This document shows positions 23,129 through 33,293 of a stretch of DNA of 64,000 bases, piece by piece. The notes beneath the pieces are model-generated. The model was given only the letters and a program-made list of their open reading frames with translations. It searched no databases and was not told where the DNA came from. The DNA is taken from assembly GCA_000729835.1 (NCBI GenBank), contig JFHB01000022.1, forward strand, positions 207,015-271,014, given 5' to 3'. The DNA comes from Atkinsonella hypoxylon. Lineage: Eukaryota; Ascomycota; Sordariomycetes; Hypocreales; Clavicipitaceae. The position numbers and the translations under genes are program-made. How positions within the stretch are numbered: position 1 is the first letter of the stretch; every line of letters begins with the position of its first letter.

Positions 23129-24212
23129 GTTGGACGGGCAGGCACAGAGGAGCTAGTCGGGGGGATTTCGTGGACGGAGCACAAAGACCTGGTGGGAGAT
23201 TGTGAGCGTGGAGAAGCGGGCGGGAAGGAGGAAATAGAAACAAGACGATGGGGGTTAAGGTGGGCGACGTGATGGCTGTTGGACTATTCCGTAGCTGCGG
23301 GATAGATAATACGACGTCGTCACCTGAGGTGGCACTGCGGATGGAGCTACGATTGTGTGGTTGAAAGCTTCGGCTGGGGAAGACAAGGGGTTGCTCCGCA
23401 CGTTAGACTAGACTAGACTAGTGTATCCGTGTATCCGTGTCATGTCCATTGGTGCCAGACCTGTTTTGTTTTGTCCAGGAATAACACAACTAAAGCTGGC
23501 GGAGCTCACGGCAGAGGTGCATGCTATCCGAGCCTTTCAGACCAAGCCGTCAACAAGTTATTATACAAGCCAGCCAGTCATGATGACAGAAGACCGAGTT
23601 TTGTCATTTGGGTCCGGGGGGAAGTGCCTTTTGTGTCCACGCTTTGCACACGACAGGGCATCTGCTGGGCTGCGCTCACCAGAAGTGGCATGGATCGGAG
23701 ATACTTCAGTCTGCCCAACTGAAAGCTTCGAAAGAGCCCCATTCGAAAAATGAAGTGAATGAGTATGCGAAGCAGTCCTTGCCTGTGTCTGTGGACATCG
23801 ATTGCTGGAGCGCAGATGAGTTTCGTCGCGAGAGCTTTGGAGTGACTCATTCCTTGTAGGCGTCTCCTGCTCGTTTGGGAGCATCATTTCAGCATTGTCC
23901 GTATCCGTGGCGCGGACGTCTCCTCTTGTGGAGGTACTCACGTCGACCGGACTGATCTATGTGGTCATACGACCGAGAGGAAAATTCCTCGAAGCAACGG
24001 TATAAGCCGCGCAAGGTACGCTGTTTCGTGAGTGCAGAGGAAGACCCAGTTAGATGCAATGGTAGAGCCACGCATGGAAGCAATTGGTAAGACGGGGAAT
24101 GTTTAACATTCATTGGACCTTTTCGTGGTCGTGTATTGTCAGAAATCTCCCTACCATACGACGACACCAGATTTACGCCGTACCAGGCATCGTGCTTCCA
24201 TGAACTATGCAG
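23129..24212. other. Spacer between two minus-strand genes
   Basis: This holds the promoter of the phosphoribosyltransferase and the 3' flank of the paraoxonase-like gene. A small tandem (gtatccgtgt twice) sits near 23422-23441. No exon or element was recognised. Confidence 0.4.
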
Positions 24213-25612
24213 TTACAACTCGACCTTCACGGCAATCATGTTCTTGGACAGGAATCCAGTCACAAATAACCACGCCTTGCGCTTGCCTTGTTCTTCGGCG
24301 GGATTGATAGCCACCAATACTGATCCACTCGCTGTTCGAATTCTAGATGCATCATCCTGGAACAGCAGTCTCTTCTCCCACTGGGTCTTCTGTTCCTGTG
24401 CACCGGGAGCACTCGGGTTGGCCAGCCACACCATTACTCCGTCAGCCCCATGAGGGTCCTTTTTAGTCTTGAGAATATCTATAGCTCGCGACAGGCCAGG
24501 ACCGACGATGCCACTGTAGTCGCGACCGCTCTGCGCATACGGGTCGCGGAACCAGCTTGGATTATCAACAATGGAGTCAAACGCCACCGTCTCCTTTATG
24601 CTTATCGTCCGAGGACCGTTGGCGTTGATTGCGGCAAGTGAAATCTCGCCCACATGTACGAGGCCACTTTCGCAGCTAGCGATGAGAATCTCGTCGGGAG
24701 TTCGCCCATGGCCTAGGCCGTTATTGTTGTGCAGGCCGCCGATAGCGATTGAAGCTTTAACACCGTGAGTGTCGCCGCGGAATGAACCGTCAGTGATATT
24801 CGTATACTCAACATGGATGATGTTGCTCCATTTGCAACTGGAGATAATGGTCTCGACTGTTCGAAGGAATCCCTCGCGATAGAAATGGTCATTGGTGATG
24901 AAGAATGAGGTGGGGGATACGGCAAAGATGTCGTTGGGCGTGGTGATGAGAGGGTCCCATACTGAGCGGATATGTTCAACGGTGTCGCTGGCAATGACGT
25001 GGTGAAATACCTCGATAATCGACCGGGCCTTGGGTGCTTTGGTGTTTATATCTTCGCTGTATGCAGGGCTAGCAACGTGATTGACGGCAAAAATGTAGAC
25101 AGCCTCGCCTATGGGTCTTTCAGGGTCATCGATGACGTCGATACCATGGGTTATGAAGGGGCCGTTGAAGTTTGTAAACTCGAGCTTCTTAACATTGAAT
25201 GTCTGCACGAGCAAGACATTAGTATAATTCTTGGCCTGCAAAATCCTATTGTAATAACTCGGGTCGTTTCCTATGCACTTACGCGAGGATTAATGACCTG
25301 GATTCTGCCTTGGGCTTTCAGTGCCCTGGAGGGATCTGCAAACAGGAGGAGAGGGGGGAACCAAGAATGCCGCACGCTCTCGGTACCCTCGCAGGCTGTG
25401 AAGAGTAGATCACTGGGCTCGTGATAGTGAACATCCTCGCAGTGTACAGTATCCGGAATGATCTGGAAGTCTTGTGAGTTCGTGACGATGGTTTTTGTGT
25501 TGTGTCGCCAAACGCCAAGGACTATCAGAGCTCTCGGCAGCTCCAACGTGTAGATGAGGGCGGCGATAGCCGCAACAAGGACGAAAACATAAGATGAAGA
25601 TGAGCCGGCCAT
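24213..25612 (-). CDS. Paraoxonase/arylesterase-like six-bladed beta-propeller protein
   Basis: Exon 1 is 25612-25283 (110 residues), the intron 25282-25203 (80 bp, GTAAGT donor, perfect TACTAAT branch site, GTGCAG acceptor), exon 2 25202-24213; the product is 439 residues. Residues about 7-24 are hydrophobic (YVFVLVAAIAALIYTLEL) and should act as a signal anchor, as in serum paraoxonases. Likely calcium ligands are Glu-Asp at 59-60 (CEDVHYH) and Asn-Asp in FITNDHFY; THGIDVID and GLHNNNGLGHG match other paraoxonase blocks. These enzymes hydrolyse lactones and esters; the true substrate is unknown, and fungal members are mostly uncharacterised. The join INPR to TFNVKKLE was chosen by branch site and by fit to the family. 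Another in-frame acceptor upstream (TTGCAG) would add about 11 residues. Confidence 0.8.
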
Positions 25613-26076
25613 TGTAGCAGGACCGCCTTTCAGTCTCGTGCAACAGGCGCTGCGCCCAATCTTATCGCTGAGCAGGGTACAAAATTGGGCGTTTTAGCAA
25701 GCGTCTGAGACTGGTGATGAATAACTAGCTGTCAATTGCCCGATGCCTGGCTAGTCGCACGCGGGGGGGGGTTGTGTCGGAGGAAGCTGCGACTACACAG
25801 TTCGTCTCAGGTCTGTGCTACAGCATACCGAGGACCGAGGCATACATCAGGACAGTGTGAATTAGTGGCACGCTCCTAAAGCTACTTACTGCTGGAGCCG
25901 CCACTGAAGCTGCTACTAACGTCGCTGAAGTCACTGCATGTGCTCTTGATTAATTAATTATGTATATTTGCACTAATAACTAATAAATACACTGTAGAGG
26001 CTCTGCGTCCGCCCCAATCAGCATACCAGACAATGCAACACTAGGACCTTCGTGGTCATACAGCTTACATGTAAGC
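25613..26076. other. Spacer upstream of the paraoxonase-like gene
   Basis: It contains the presumed promoter and a run of nine G near 25763. No exon recognised. Confidence 0.4.
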
Positions 26077-26365
26077 CCAGCCTATTTCATCTTAGATACG
26101 GTGTAGAATAAGTAAGGCCTTATCATAACTTTGACCTGATTCGGCAAACGGCGATAAAAATTCATGTATGCTAAGCATATGCAAATCCTTATAGCGTCTG
26201 GTATTAATGCAAATTTAATTACATATTATCTATCAGCAGCTTCAAAAGCAGCTCTAAGCAGTAGCTTTAGGCTGGCTGCTGTATACGCTCACTATTCTGC
26301 CGTAAAAAATAATAATAATAAAATTTCACACCCTACTTGGACCCAGGATGAGTGAGATAGGCTGG
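26077..26365. mobile_element. Possible old MITE (289 bp)
   Basis: The left end reads CCAGCCTATTTCA and the complement of the right end reads CCAGCCTATCTCA. Further in, CATCTTAGAT pairs with CATCCTGGGT and GGTGTAGAAT with GGTGTGAAAT, so most differences are C/T or G/A. The flanks ATGTAAGC and ACCTGAGC agree at five of eight positions, a possible eroded 8-bp duplication. No second copy is in the window. Confidence 0.35.
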
Positions 26366-26645
26366 ACCTGAGCTGACCTGGAACCGTGACTTGCGTACAT
26401 TGACAGGACTTTCGTCAGAGACGTTCGTTTCTACAGTTATACACAAATATGATCAAAAGCACTAGGACTAATCTCAAACGTGGCGTCCCAGTTATAATAG
26501 ATGGGAGTGAGTGCACTTTCAATGTGGAACAAAAAAGTGAAATAAGAGCCTAGCAAACTTGTTGGTCGGGAAATAGGGCACTATTATGCATGACTGGCGG
26601 TCATCAAGGCGAGTCGAATGTTACAAGACACAAAAAGTCAGACAT

Positions 26646-26719
26646 CGATCCTCCCAGGACTCGAACCTGGAATCTTCGCCACCGGAGGGCGATGCGATAA
26701 GCCATTTCGCCAGAGGACC
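26646..26719 (-). tRNA. tRNA-Arg, anticodon CCG
   Basis: Read on the minus strand, GGTCCTC pairs with GAGGATC as the acceptor stem (one G-U), then D-arm GCGA/TCGC, anticodon stem TCGCC/GGCGA with loop CTCCGGT (anticodon CCG, reading CGG), variable loop AGATT, and T-arm CCAGG-TTCGAGT-CCTGG. All stems are complete and there is no intron. The 3' CCA is not encoded, as expected for a nuclear gene. A T-run suitable as a polymerase III stop is not obvious directly downstream (tgtctgactttttg follows). Confidence 0.93.
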
Positions 26720-28361
26720 CAACTCCGCGTCAGGAGCCTCTAATTTCTCTTCATGTAGCTAAGGGACTAGTCCATAAAATCGAACTCGCGTCGCTAATTC
26801 CACAGGGATAACGTGATAAGTCTGAAGACATCGCACGGTAACATGTGGCGTGGCCATGCCTCATTTTTGCGCAACAGCTTACCTCTCCAGCGATGAAGTG
26901 GACCAAACTGGATGGAATGAATGACCGATGATGACTGACGATCTAAAGAATTTCTGGCGACAACCAAGCCGTTCCTAGTTCTGGTTCTGTACAAGTAGAA
27001 GAAGCCACGCCGAAATTCCAACATGGTACTTGAGTGTCACATAACTTGCTGATCAGGAGCTGAAGTTAAAATCACAGAGCGAGACATTCCAAAAGTCCTG
27101 ACAACCAGGCTCGGTCATGTTCTTGGATGAATAAAGCTACGACATAGCGAAGGTCAAATCTTCCCTGGTGAAGAATATCCGGACGCTGAATCTTGTGTGG
27201 CGACCATCAGCAGCCAAAAAGGCAGCCGAAGTCAATCCTTGACATGGCAAACATCAAATTCGAGCATGAAATCCCTCGTCACCATCGCAAATCATCTCTT
27301 TGCACATCAAACCATAACCCAGTGGTTGCACAAAGAGGACAAAAGTGCGCCATTAAACGCAGATGACACCGGCTGGTATGCAAACCATTGCGACAATGCC
27401 ACTAGAATATAGACTTTTTCGTTGCGTGGTTTGACGGTGGCAATACCAGAGGCACATGTAATGGCGATGAACTTTGTGCCAACAAGCCACGACCGTGGTT
27501 AGATAGGTCTCTGTCTGTGTTCACAGATGGCTGAGAGTCTGCCGGATTCTACACATCACCACAGTCCTTAGGGTCGTGCGTTACTTGAACCGTCAGAGGT
27601 ACGACTCGATCAATTTCGACAAACCGGAACCACTATGCGCTGGAGGCTTTGTTTAATGGCGCTCCATGCCAGGATAATCCGCAGACTTGCATGACAGTGC
27701 TATTATTTGGCCTGCCGACTAGTTACTACCTCGCTGGCGGAGAACATGCGCATATTGCTTAAGCTACTCTTAGCACTTCGAAATCAGACATTCGACAGCA
27801 GCGCAGTCAAAAAAGTCCGACCGGCAGGATTGAAACGTCACAAATGCCAGGGTATGAAACCTTTGGCAGGACTAGTGTCGGCGAGAAAGCTGGTGGCGGT
27901 TGTGTCAGAACGTGAGACATGCCACCATCCGCAAACGGTAGCTTCGCCTCCCACGATTTGATGACAACGAGCGCGTCTTGAGATGCCACTCACCTACTGG
28001 ATTTCTTGAACGGGAGTGTTCCCCAAAAACTGCGTTTTCCGCAAACAGCTGCAACGTGTTGCCCACCAACAGCCGCCACGCCAACAACCACAAAGTTTAT
28101 GAAGGGTTTCTTGGTCGTTTTCTCCGCTCGCGCTGGGTAAGGACCCGCAAAAAGTCGCTGGCTTCGGAGTATCAGAGCGCCAAGCTAATCTGTGTGGGAG
28201 GCTTGACGTTGGTGACACGATCCGATGATGCGTATAAAACAAAATCCTTGCGCTGATCCCTTCCGTGTTTACATGGTTCCCGCGTTAAACCACAGCCATC
28301 TCGGTCGGCACCAATCTAGGAAATTGAATCAACTTTGTTAGAACGTATACAGCAAGCTACA
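26720..28361. other. Spacer between tRNA and the 28362 gene
   Basis: Short frames without domains; no repeat family recognised. The last 200 bases carry the promoter of the next gene; no strong TATA box. Confidence 0.4.
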
Positions 28362-29378
28362 ATGCCTCCATGGACGTCACAGAGTGCCAGGGATAAGACA
28401 GTCACACTACCCTTCGTGGATCTCGGCTTCGCGGCAATACCATATTCTCAGACGAACGAGTCCTGCCCACCGATCCTTATTGTCCCACCAAGAAATCCGC
28501 TGCGTAATTTCAAGGCTGCTGCTCATCCCATCACTTCCCCGGAAACGAAAAAATCACCATCTTCGGTCAGTGGAGATGCTGAGTACTCGATCGCCGGTCT
28601 ACATTCCTCCTTTTCTCCCTGGAGACATCAAAAAGCTGTGTTGCCAGAACCAGCAGAAGCGGAGTGCTGGGAGGATGTCTTCCGCTTCTCTGGATACGGG
28701 GACGAGCTTGAGGAGTTTGCCGAGATGTCCAGGTCCAGCGAGTCAGAGATCAATCGCAGGGCGTTTGGGTTACAGCGCGACGGAGAATCAGACGAAGCCA
28801 TGGACAAATCTCTGTCGCCGGAACCACTTAAGCTGCATCGACCAATACCACAGAGAAAGAGCACCGCCAGTGTCGCAGGCTCTATAATGAGCGACAAACC
28901 AAAGCAGAAGCGCACCCTTTGGTCTCAGATTCGCAAGAGCCACAAATCAGTCCATTCAATCAGTACCAAGGTGGACTCTGTGCCGCCGCTCTCGCCAGTC
29001 CACTCGGAAAACAGCAAGCAAATGTTCATAGCCGACTCAGACAGCTCAGGATGCTCTATGCACACGCCGACTTCGGCAGAATGTCCCGACTTGGACGAGC
29101 GATTGCTCTCCTTCGCAGAATGCCTTGCCTTGGAGGAAGCCGAACGTCCTGCTGTGCCGAAGAGGACGAAACTCAGCAAATCTAGGTCCCGTGCCAATAA
29201 AAGGCCTGTGTTTGCCAACGTTACCAACATTGCCGACCTTGTGCCCAAACTGCCGATTGAGGGCCAGAGCGTTCCGCCCAAGCCGCTGCCAGCAGGCGAG
29301 CTGCCACATACCCTCGCTGTTGTGATTCCCGACGGAAAGTTGTTCGGAGATGACTTTTTAGACCTACTCTCCTTCTAA
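28362..29378 (+). CDS. Unknown serine/proline-rich protein
   Basis: This is an uninterrupted frame of 338 codons. I chose the ATG at 28362 because it sits in a good context (GCTACAATG), 27 bases inside a slightly longer frame. The protein is mostly low-complexity: Ser, Pro, Lys and Glu rich, with basic patches (RKSHKSVHSIS, KRTKLSKSRSRANKR) that could be nuclear signals. Acidic stretches (CWEDVFRFSGYGDELEEFAEM and DLDERLLSFAECLALEEAE) look like short helices. The C-terminus ends FGDDFLDLLSF, an acidic and hydrophobic tail resembling an activation or docking motif. No enzyme domain, signal peptide or membrane span is seen. Codon use and length argue that it is a real gene, probably a lineage-restricted regulator or adaptor. 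I do not recognise it. Confidence 0.7.
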   Translation: MPPWTSQSARDKTVTLPFVDLGFAAIPYSQTNESCPPILIVPPRNPLRNFKAAAHPITSPETKKSPSSVSGDAEYSIAGLHSSFSPWRHQKAVLPEPAEAECWEDVFRFSGYGDELEEFAEMSRSSESEINRRAFGLQRDGESDEAMDKSLSPEPLKLHRPIPQRKSTASVAGSIMSDKPKQKRTLWSQIRKSHKSVHSISTKVDSVPPLSPVHSENSKQMFIADSDSSGCSMHTPTSAECPDLDERLLSFAECLALEEAERPAVPKRTKLSKSRSRANKRPVFANVTNIADLVPKLPIEGQSVPPKPLPAGELPHTLAVVIPDGKLFGDDFLDLLSF

Positions 29379-32300
29379 TTCAATGTCATGTGTAATGTTC
29401 TAGATAACAGTTGTGTAATGGAAGAGACATTAATCGATGATGGTCTGCTCTCCAATGTTTGCAATTTTGTAACCCCATTCCTCTGCTTCTGCCAGCGCAT
29501 TGGGTTGGTCTGCTGTTGGTAATAATTCTGATGATTTCGAGAGGTGAGTGTCAAATGAAGGTTGGTGATGGGCAAAGTCGGTGGCACTTCAGCAGAAAGG
29601 GCTACCACCATAGGTCCACAGCCAACTCCCTTTTAACTCGGAGGATACTCATGGACAGGGAAAATTTAAGTCCCATAAGTGGTAGCCTAGCCGCGTTGAA
29701 GTCTCAATTGTCGTCAATGCCCATATGCACGTTGCCGCCCGCGGACTAAATAATTCTGGCGTAGTGCTATGTACCGACTATTCTGACTTGCTAGGGGACT
29801 TAGCCTAGCACTATAAGTTTGGCAGCCTACTCCGTATGGATCTGTGCTATTAGAAAAAATTATAATATGTTGTTTTAGGCCCTGTAAGGATACTGTTGGC
29901 TTGTAAGCTGGGGGCTAATTGGAAGAAGTACCTCTGCAACAAAGATGTATGTGAGATGTATGTGAAGGTACATCTTCTGTCTTGGCTTCAGTTGCTGTGT
30001 GCATTCGATAATCTCCGTTGCTGCGCGTTGAAATGTACTCTGTCGCGTGTGTATTATTACGTACGTAAAAGGCAAAAGTACTATTATGATGGCCTAGTTA
30101 CCCGCGACATTCACTATGTGGTGATTTCGCGTATGGTGCGTGATAAGCGTCGCTCTGCATACCAAGGTCGTTGTAAGCACAGGGTAATGAGGTCCAACAT
30201 AGATGTTTGAGTCAAACCGTCACTGCAAGAGGGACATCTGTAGCACATGAGTTTATACCATAGTAGAGGTCCATACACACAGTACTCGAGTACTATAGCT
30301 CACATGATGTATAGGTCGTTCTTGGTATGTACACCTACTATCGCCCGCGCAGCCGGATCCGGCGGACACTTTTCAGTTCATCACCAATCAAAAGACGGCG
30401 CAACAAAATTTATGACGGTTTTCTTGCCAGAGGGCTGTGACAGTTTTGGTCTGCCTTGTGAGAACTTGACGAGTCCGTGACTGTGAGCCAGCTTGACGCG
30501 TCACGTGCCTGACAATTTAAATCCCTCGACCTTATAAAAGAAAGTGGCTAGAAAACGGGTGGGTTGGGGGCCCGTAGCCAACCCGGTTTGACCTTGGCAA
30601 TTAGAGACTGTAGCTACATCCATCTATGCTTGTAATCGACAAATTTACTTGAGTAATCTCTTTGATGCCCATCCCGCCGTACCGATGTGAAATATTTTCG
30701 CAAGCTACTAAAGGTCACTCGGAGTTGCTCTACTAAGCCACAGAGGAAAAGTGGGTCGATATGGGGGTGTAGCCTTATGAGAGCATCAAAGAGATGGTAA
30801 GAGAAACCAAAAGTTTCTAAAGCTTTCAGTAGGATTTCATCTAATTATGGGGGCGTTAGCCCAATTTATTTGTTTTGGCCTTTTAATTCGTCACCCCCTT
30901 GCGCTAAGCTTAGGTGAGGGCGCGACCGAGCCGCTGTCCCACGGTTCAAGGCCGGAAACCAGGCCGCGTGACAGGCATAATTCGCACGGTATCACGCGAG
31001 CAGTCCGTGAAGTCGGCTAGAACGGGAAAGAGGGACACGTGCCTTCGCGCGTCACCCCGGATTTATGGTAGGAGCTGTGTCAAAATGACCACTTCATGAG
31101 GGCTTTTGAACAGCGACTATCAGAGCAAACAGTTCTTATGAGGGCTCTTATAAAGCTTTTATAAGGCGTTTAGAAATATTGACTAAATTCATCATCTCTG
31201 TCTGCTACCAGCGTTTTCCGAGTGGTCAGGAGCTGTCGGCTTAGATGAGATGCATAAACGGGTACCCACGAATATGAACTAGTAGTCTAGTACTAATGGT
31301 TGAGTGGGCCAATGTGGCACTAATACTCCGTAGTGCATGCATGGTTTTATGAGCACTAAAAGATCCCTCGGCCCCGTATTACTCCTTCACCCACTATTTT
31401 CAGGGCACTCGGATTCCCTCGTTACAAATGGATGGATGTGTCTAATAAGTCATGAAGTCGGTGACGGGTGGTGGGCCGGGGCTGCCTAACTGGGATCCAC
31501 CAAGATAGGCCAGCTATAAATCGTCTAAGCTAATCAGCTACGTAGAATAGAAACTTCACGATTACATGTAGCCAATTGACTACACATGTACTTAAAATCG
31601 CTGAGCAGCTAGACTAGGATCCTAGGATAGCTGGGATGAGGCTGGATAGGGACCCCCGCTGCCGAGCTTGCCAAGCGACTGTGATTGGCTGTAGCGGCAC
31701 ATCCGACAGCCAGAAGTGGGGCATGACTACCGACCTTCGAAGGCAACATACCTCCTATGCCTGGGCGGTAAATAGTTAATGCACCAGACCTAACTAGATC
31801 GAGGAAAGCCACGGCACCCACCTTAGGTACCTAGGTACCTGGGTAGGTATCTCCCCACGCAAGCCTAATTAATAGTGCTTCAATTATTTAAAGTGATACT
31901 CAATTCAAAGACTCTAATTCTACCACTAACAGTGATAGCTCACGTACCCGCGGAATTATATACCAATTTCGCGTATCGTGACAAGCGTTAATTTGCAAAA
32001 TCATTCAGGGGCACAGTATAGCATGTATCTCATAGGGGTCATGGTTATTTCGTGATGACCAATGCAAGCTACCTAGTAGCTATCCGATGTAGGTACACCT
32101 ACCTAAGCTAGGTTGACCTCGATGGATCTTGTGTAACTTGGTCTATGGGGCGGCTGAAGGTTACCCGATAGCTATGGAAGGCGGAAAGGATTGGATACCA
32201 ACAAGCGATACGGAGTAGTATTCTCCTTTACCCGAGCTGGGCTCCAAACCTGGTAGTGACAGGGATTATGCACCAATCAGACAAGTTCTCTCCAAGGTAC

Positions 32301-32508
32301 TTTGTCTGCAGTTGTAACTAGGTACCTAGGTAGGTACCTAGGTAGGTAGGTAATGACACTTGCCAAAAAAAAAAAAAAATCTATACATGTAGACGATTTG
32401 TTATATGTAAGACTTTGCTAGAACTATCCCGGCTCGCCCATGATCGCTAGACCAGCTAAGATGCCATTTTATCGTGATTTACTCGGTTGTGTACATTTTT
32501 TTCTCCAA
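29379..32508. other. Gene-poor spacer with GGTACCTA repeats
   Basis: No gene was recognised. Blocks of overlapping taggtacc/ggtacctag repeats occur at 31822-31850 and 32320-32352, with a poly-A run at 32366-32379. A GC-richer patch at about 30905-31080 stands out but codes for nothing I can identify. Confidence 0.5.
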
Positions 32509-32541
32509 GGCCACCAGGGCCACCAGGGCCACCAGGGCCAC
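32509..32541. repeat. 9-bp tandem repeat (ggccaccag)
   Basis: Between three and four head-to-tail copies of ggccaccag lie in the upstream region of the sulfatase-family gene. Confidence 0.85.
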
Positions 32542-32762
32542 TCGAGGTCGCGCGCCCATGCGAAGAGGTTGTGGGGCTGGAAGCCAGCTCGGTTATACCA
32601 AGGACTTGAGGAGGACTCGAGGACATCTTGGCTCAACATTTGGCAAAAACGGTGCAGACTTGCCTACATTGCGACACCAGACAGACGGCTTAACCCATGC
32701 ATGATGATCCAAAAGAGTGTCGTTTCGGCGCATTCCCAAGTTCCAACCCTCAGAGGTACCGC

Positions 32763-32808
32763 CATGCCCATCCATGCCCATCCATGCCCATCCATGCCCA
32801 TCCATGCC
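32763..32808. repeat. 10-bp tandem repeat (catgcccatc)
   Basis: Four exact copies of catgcccatc and a partial fifth lie about 500 bp upstream of the start codon at 33294. They are followed by a long pyrimidine-rich stretch typical of a fungal promoter or leader. Confidence 0.9.
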
Positions 32809-33293
32809 TGCCCTGACCCATTATCGTCTCATGCTCCCCTTCGTATTGTATTATCCTCCCCGTCCTGGGGCCGACCTGCCCTTTCCGCACCCCACGCCCT
32901 CTTTTTCATTCTTCGCCTTGAGATCGTCTTCTTCTTTTTCCCTTCTGCTTTCCTCCCATACCATCGCAAGGTCACACCATCCTGGACCTTGCTCGTCCCT
33001 CTCCTGTCGCTCCTGCCCTGCTGTTCGCGTCTCGTCTCATCCTTCACCTTCGCATTCCAGCTGGGTAGACTTCTTCAGTAGAGCACGGCAAAGTGACAGA
33101 GGGCCAAGACCGCTTCAGAAGCTCAGAAGCGGCATACGGAACCCGGCAGGCATTTCATCAATCCATCCATTCGTTTCTTCTTCTTCCCTTCATCCTGTGT
33201 GGCGGCCTACTCGATCCCCCGAAAACTTTCTCCCCTCTCGCTCGAGGATGCTCAGATTGTTGCGGCAGTGACCTCGTTACCCTGTGGTTTATC

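Noticed and set aside
29379..32508. CRISPR-like spacing of the GGTACCTA blocks
   Set aside because: The repeats overlap each other directly with no spacers, and CRISPR arrays are not expected in a fungal nucleus.
32440..33081. 213-codon plus-strand frame upstream of the sulfatase-family gene
   Set aside because: It starts in a tandem repeat and runs through a pyrimidine-rich leader (Ser/Pro/Leu only); no domain, likely the 5' region of the next gene.
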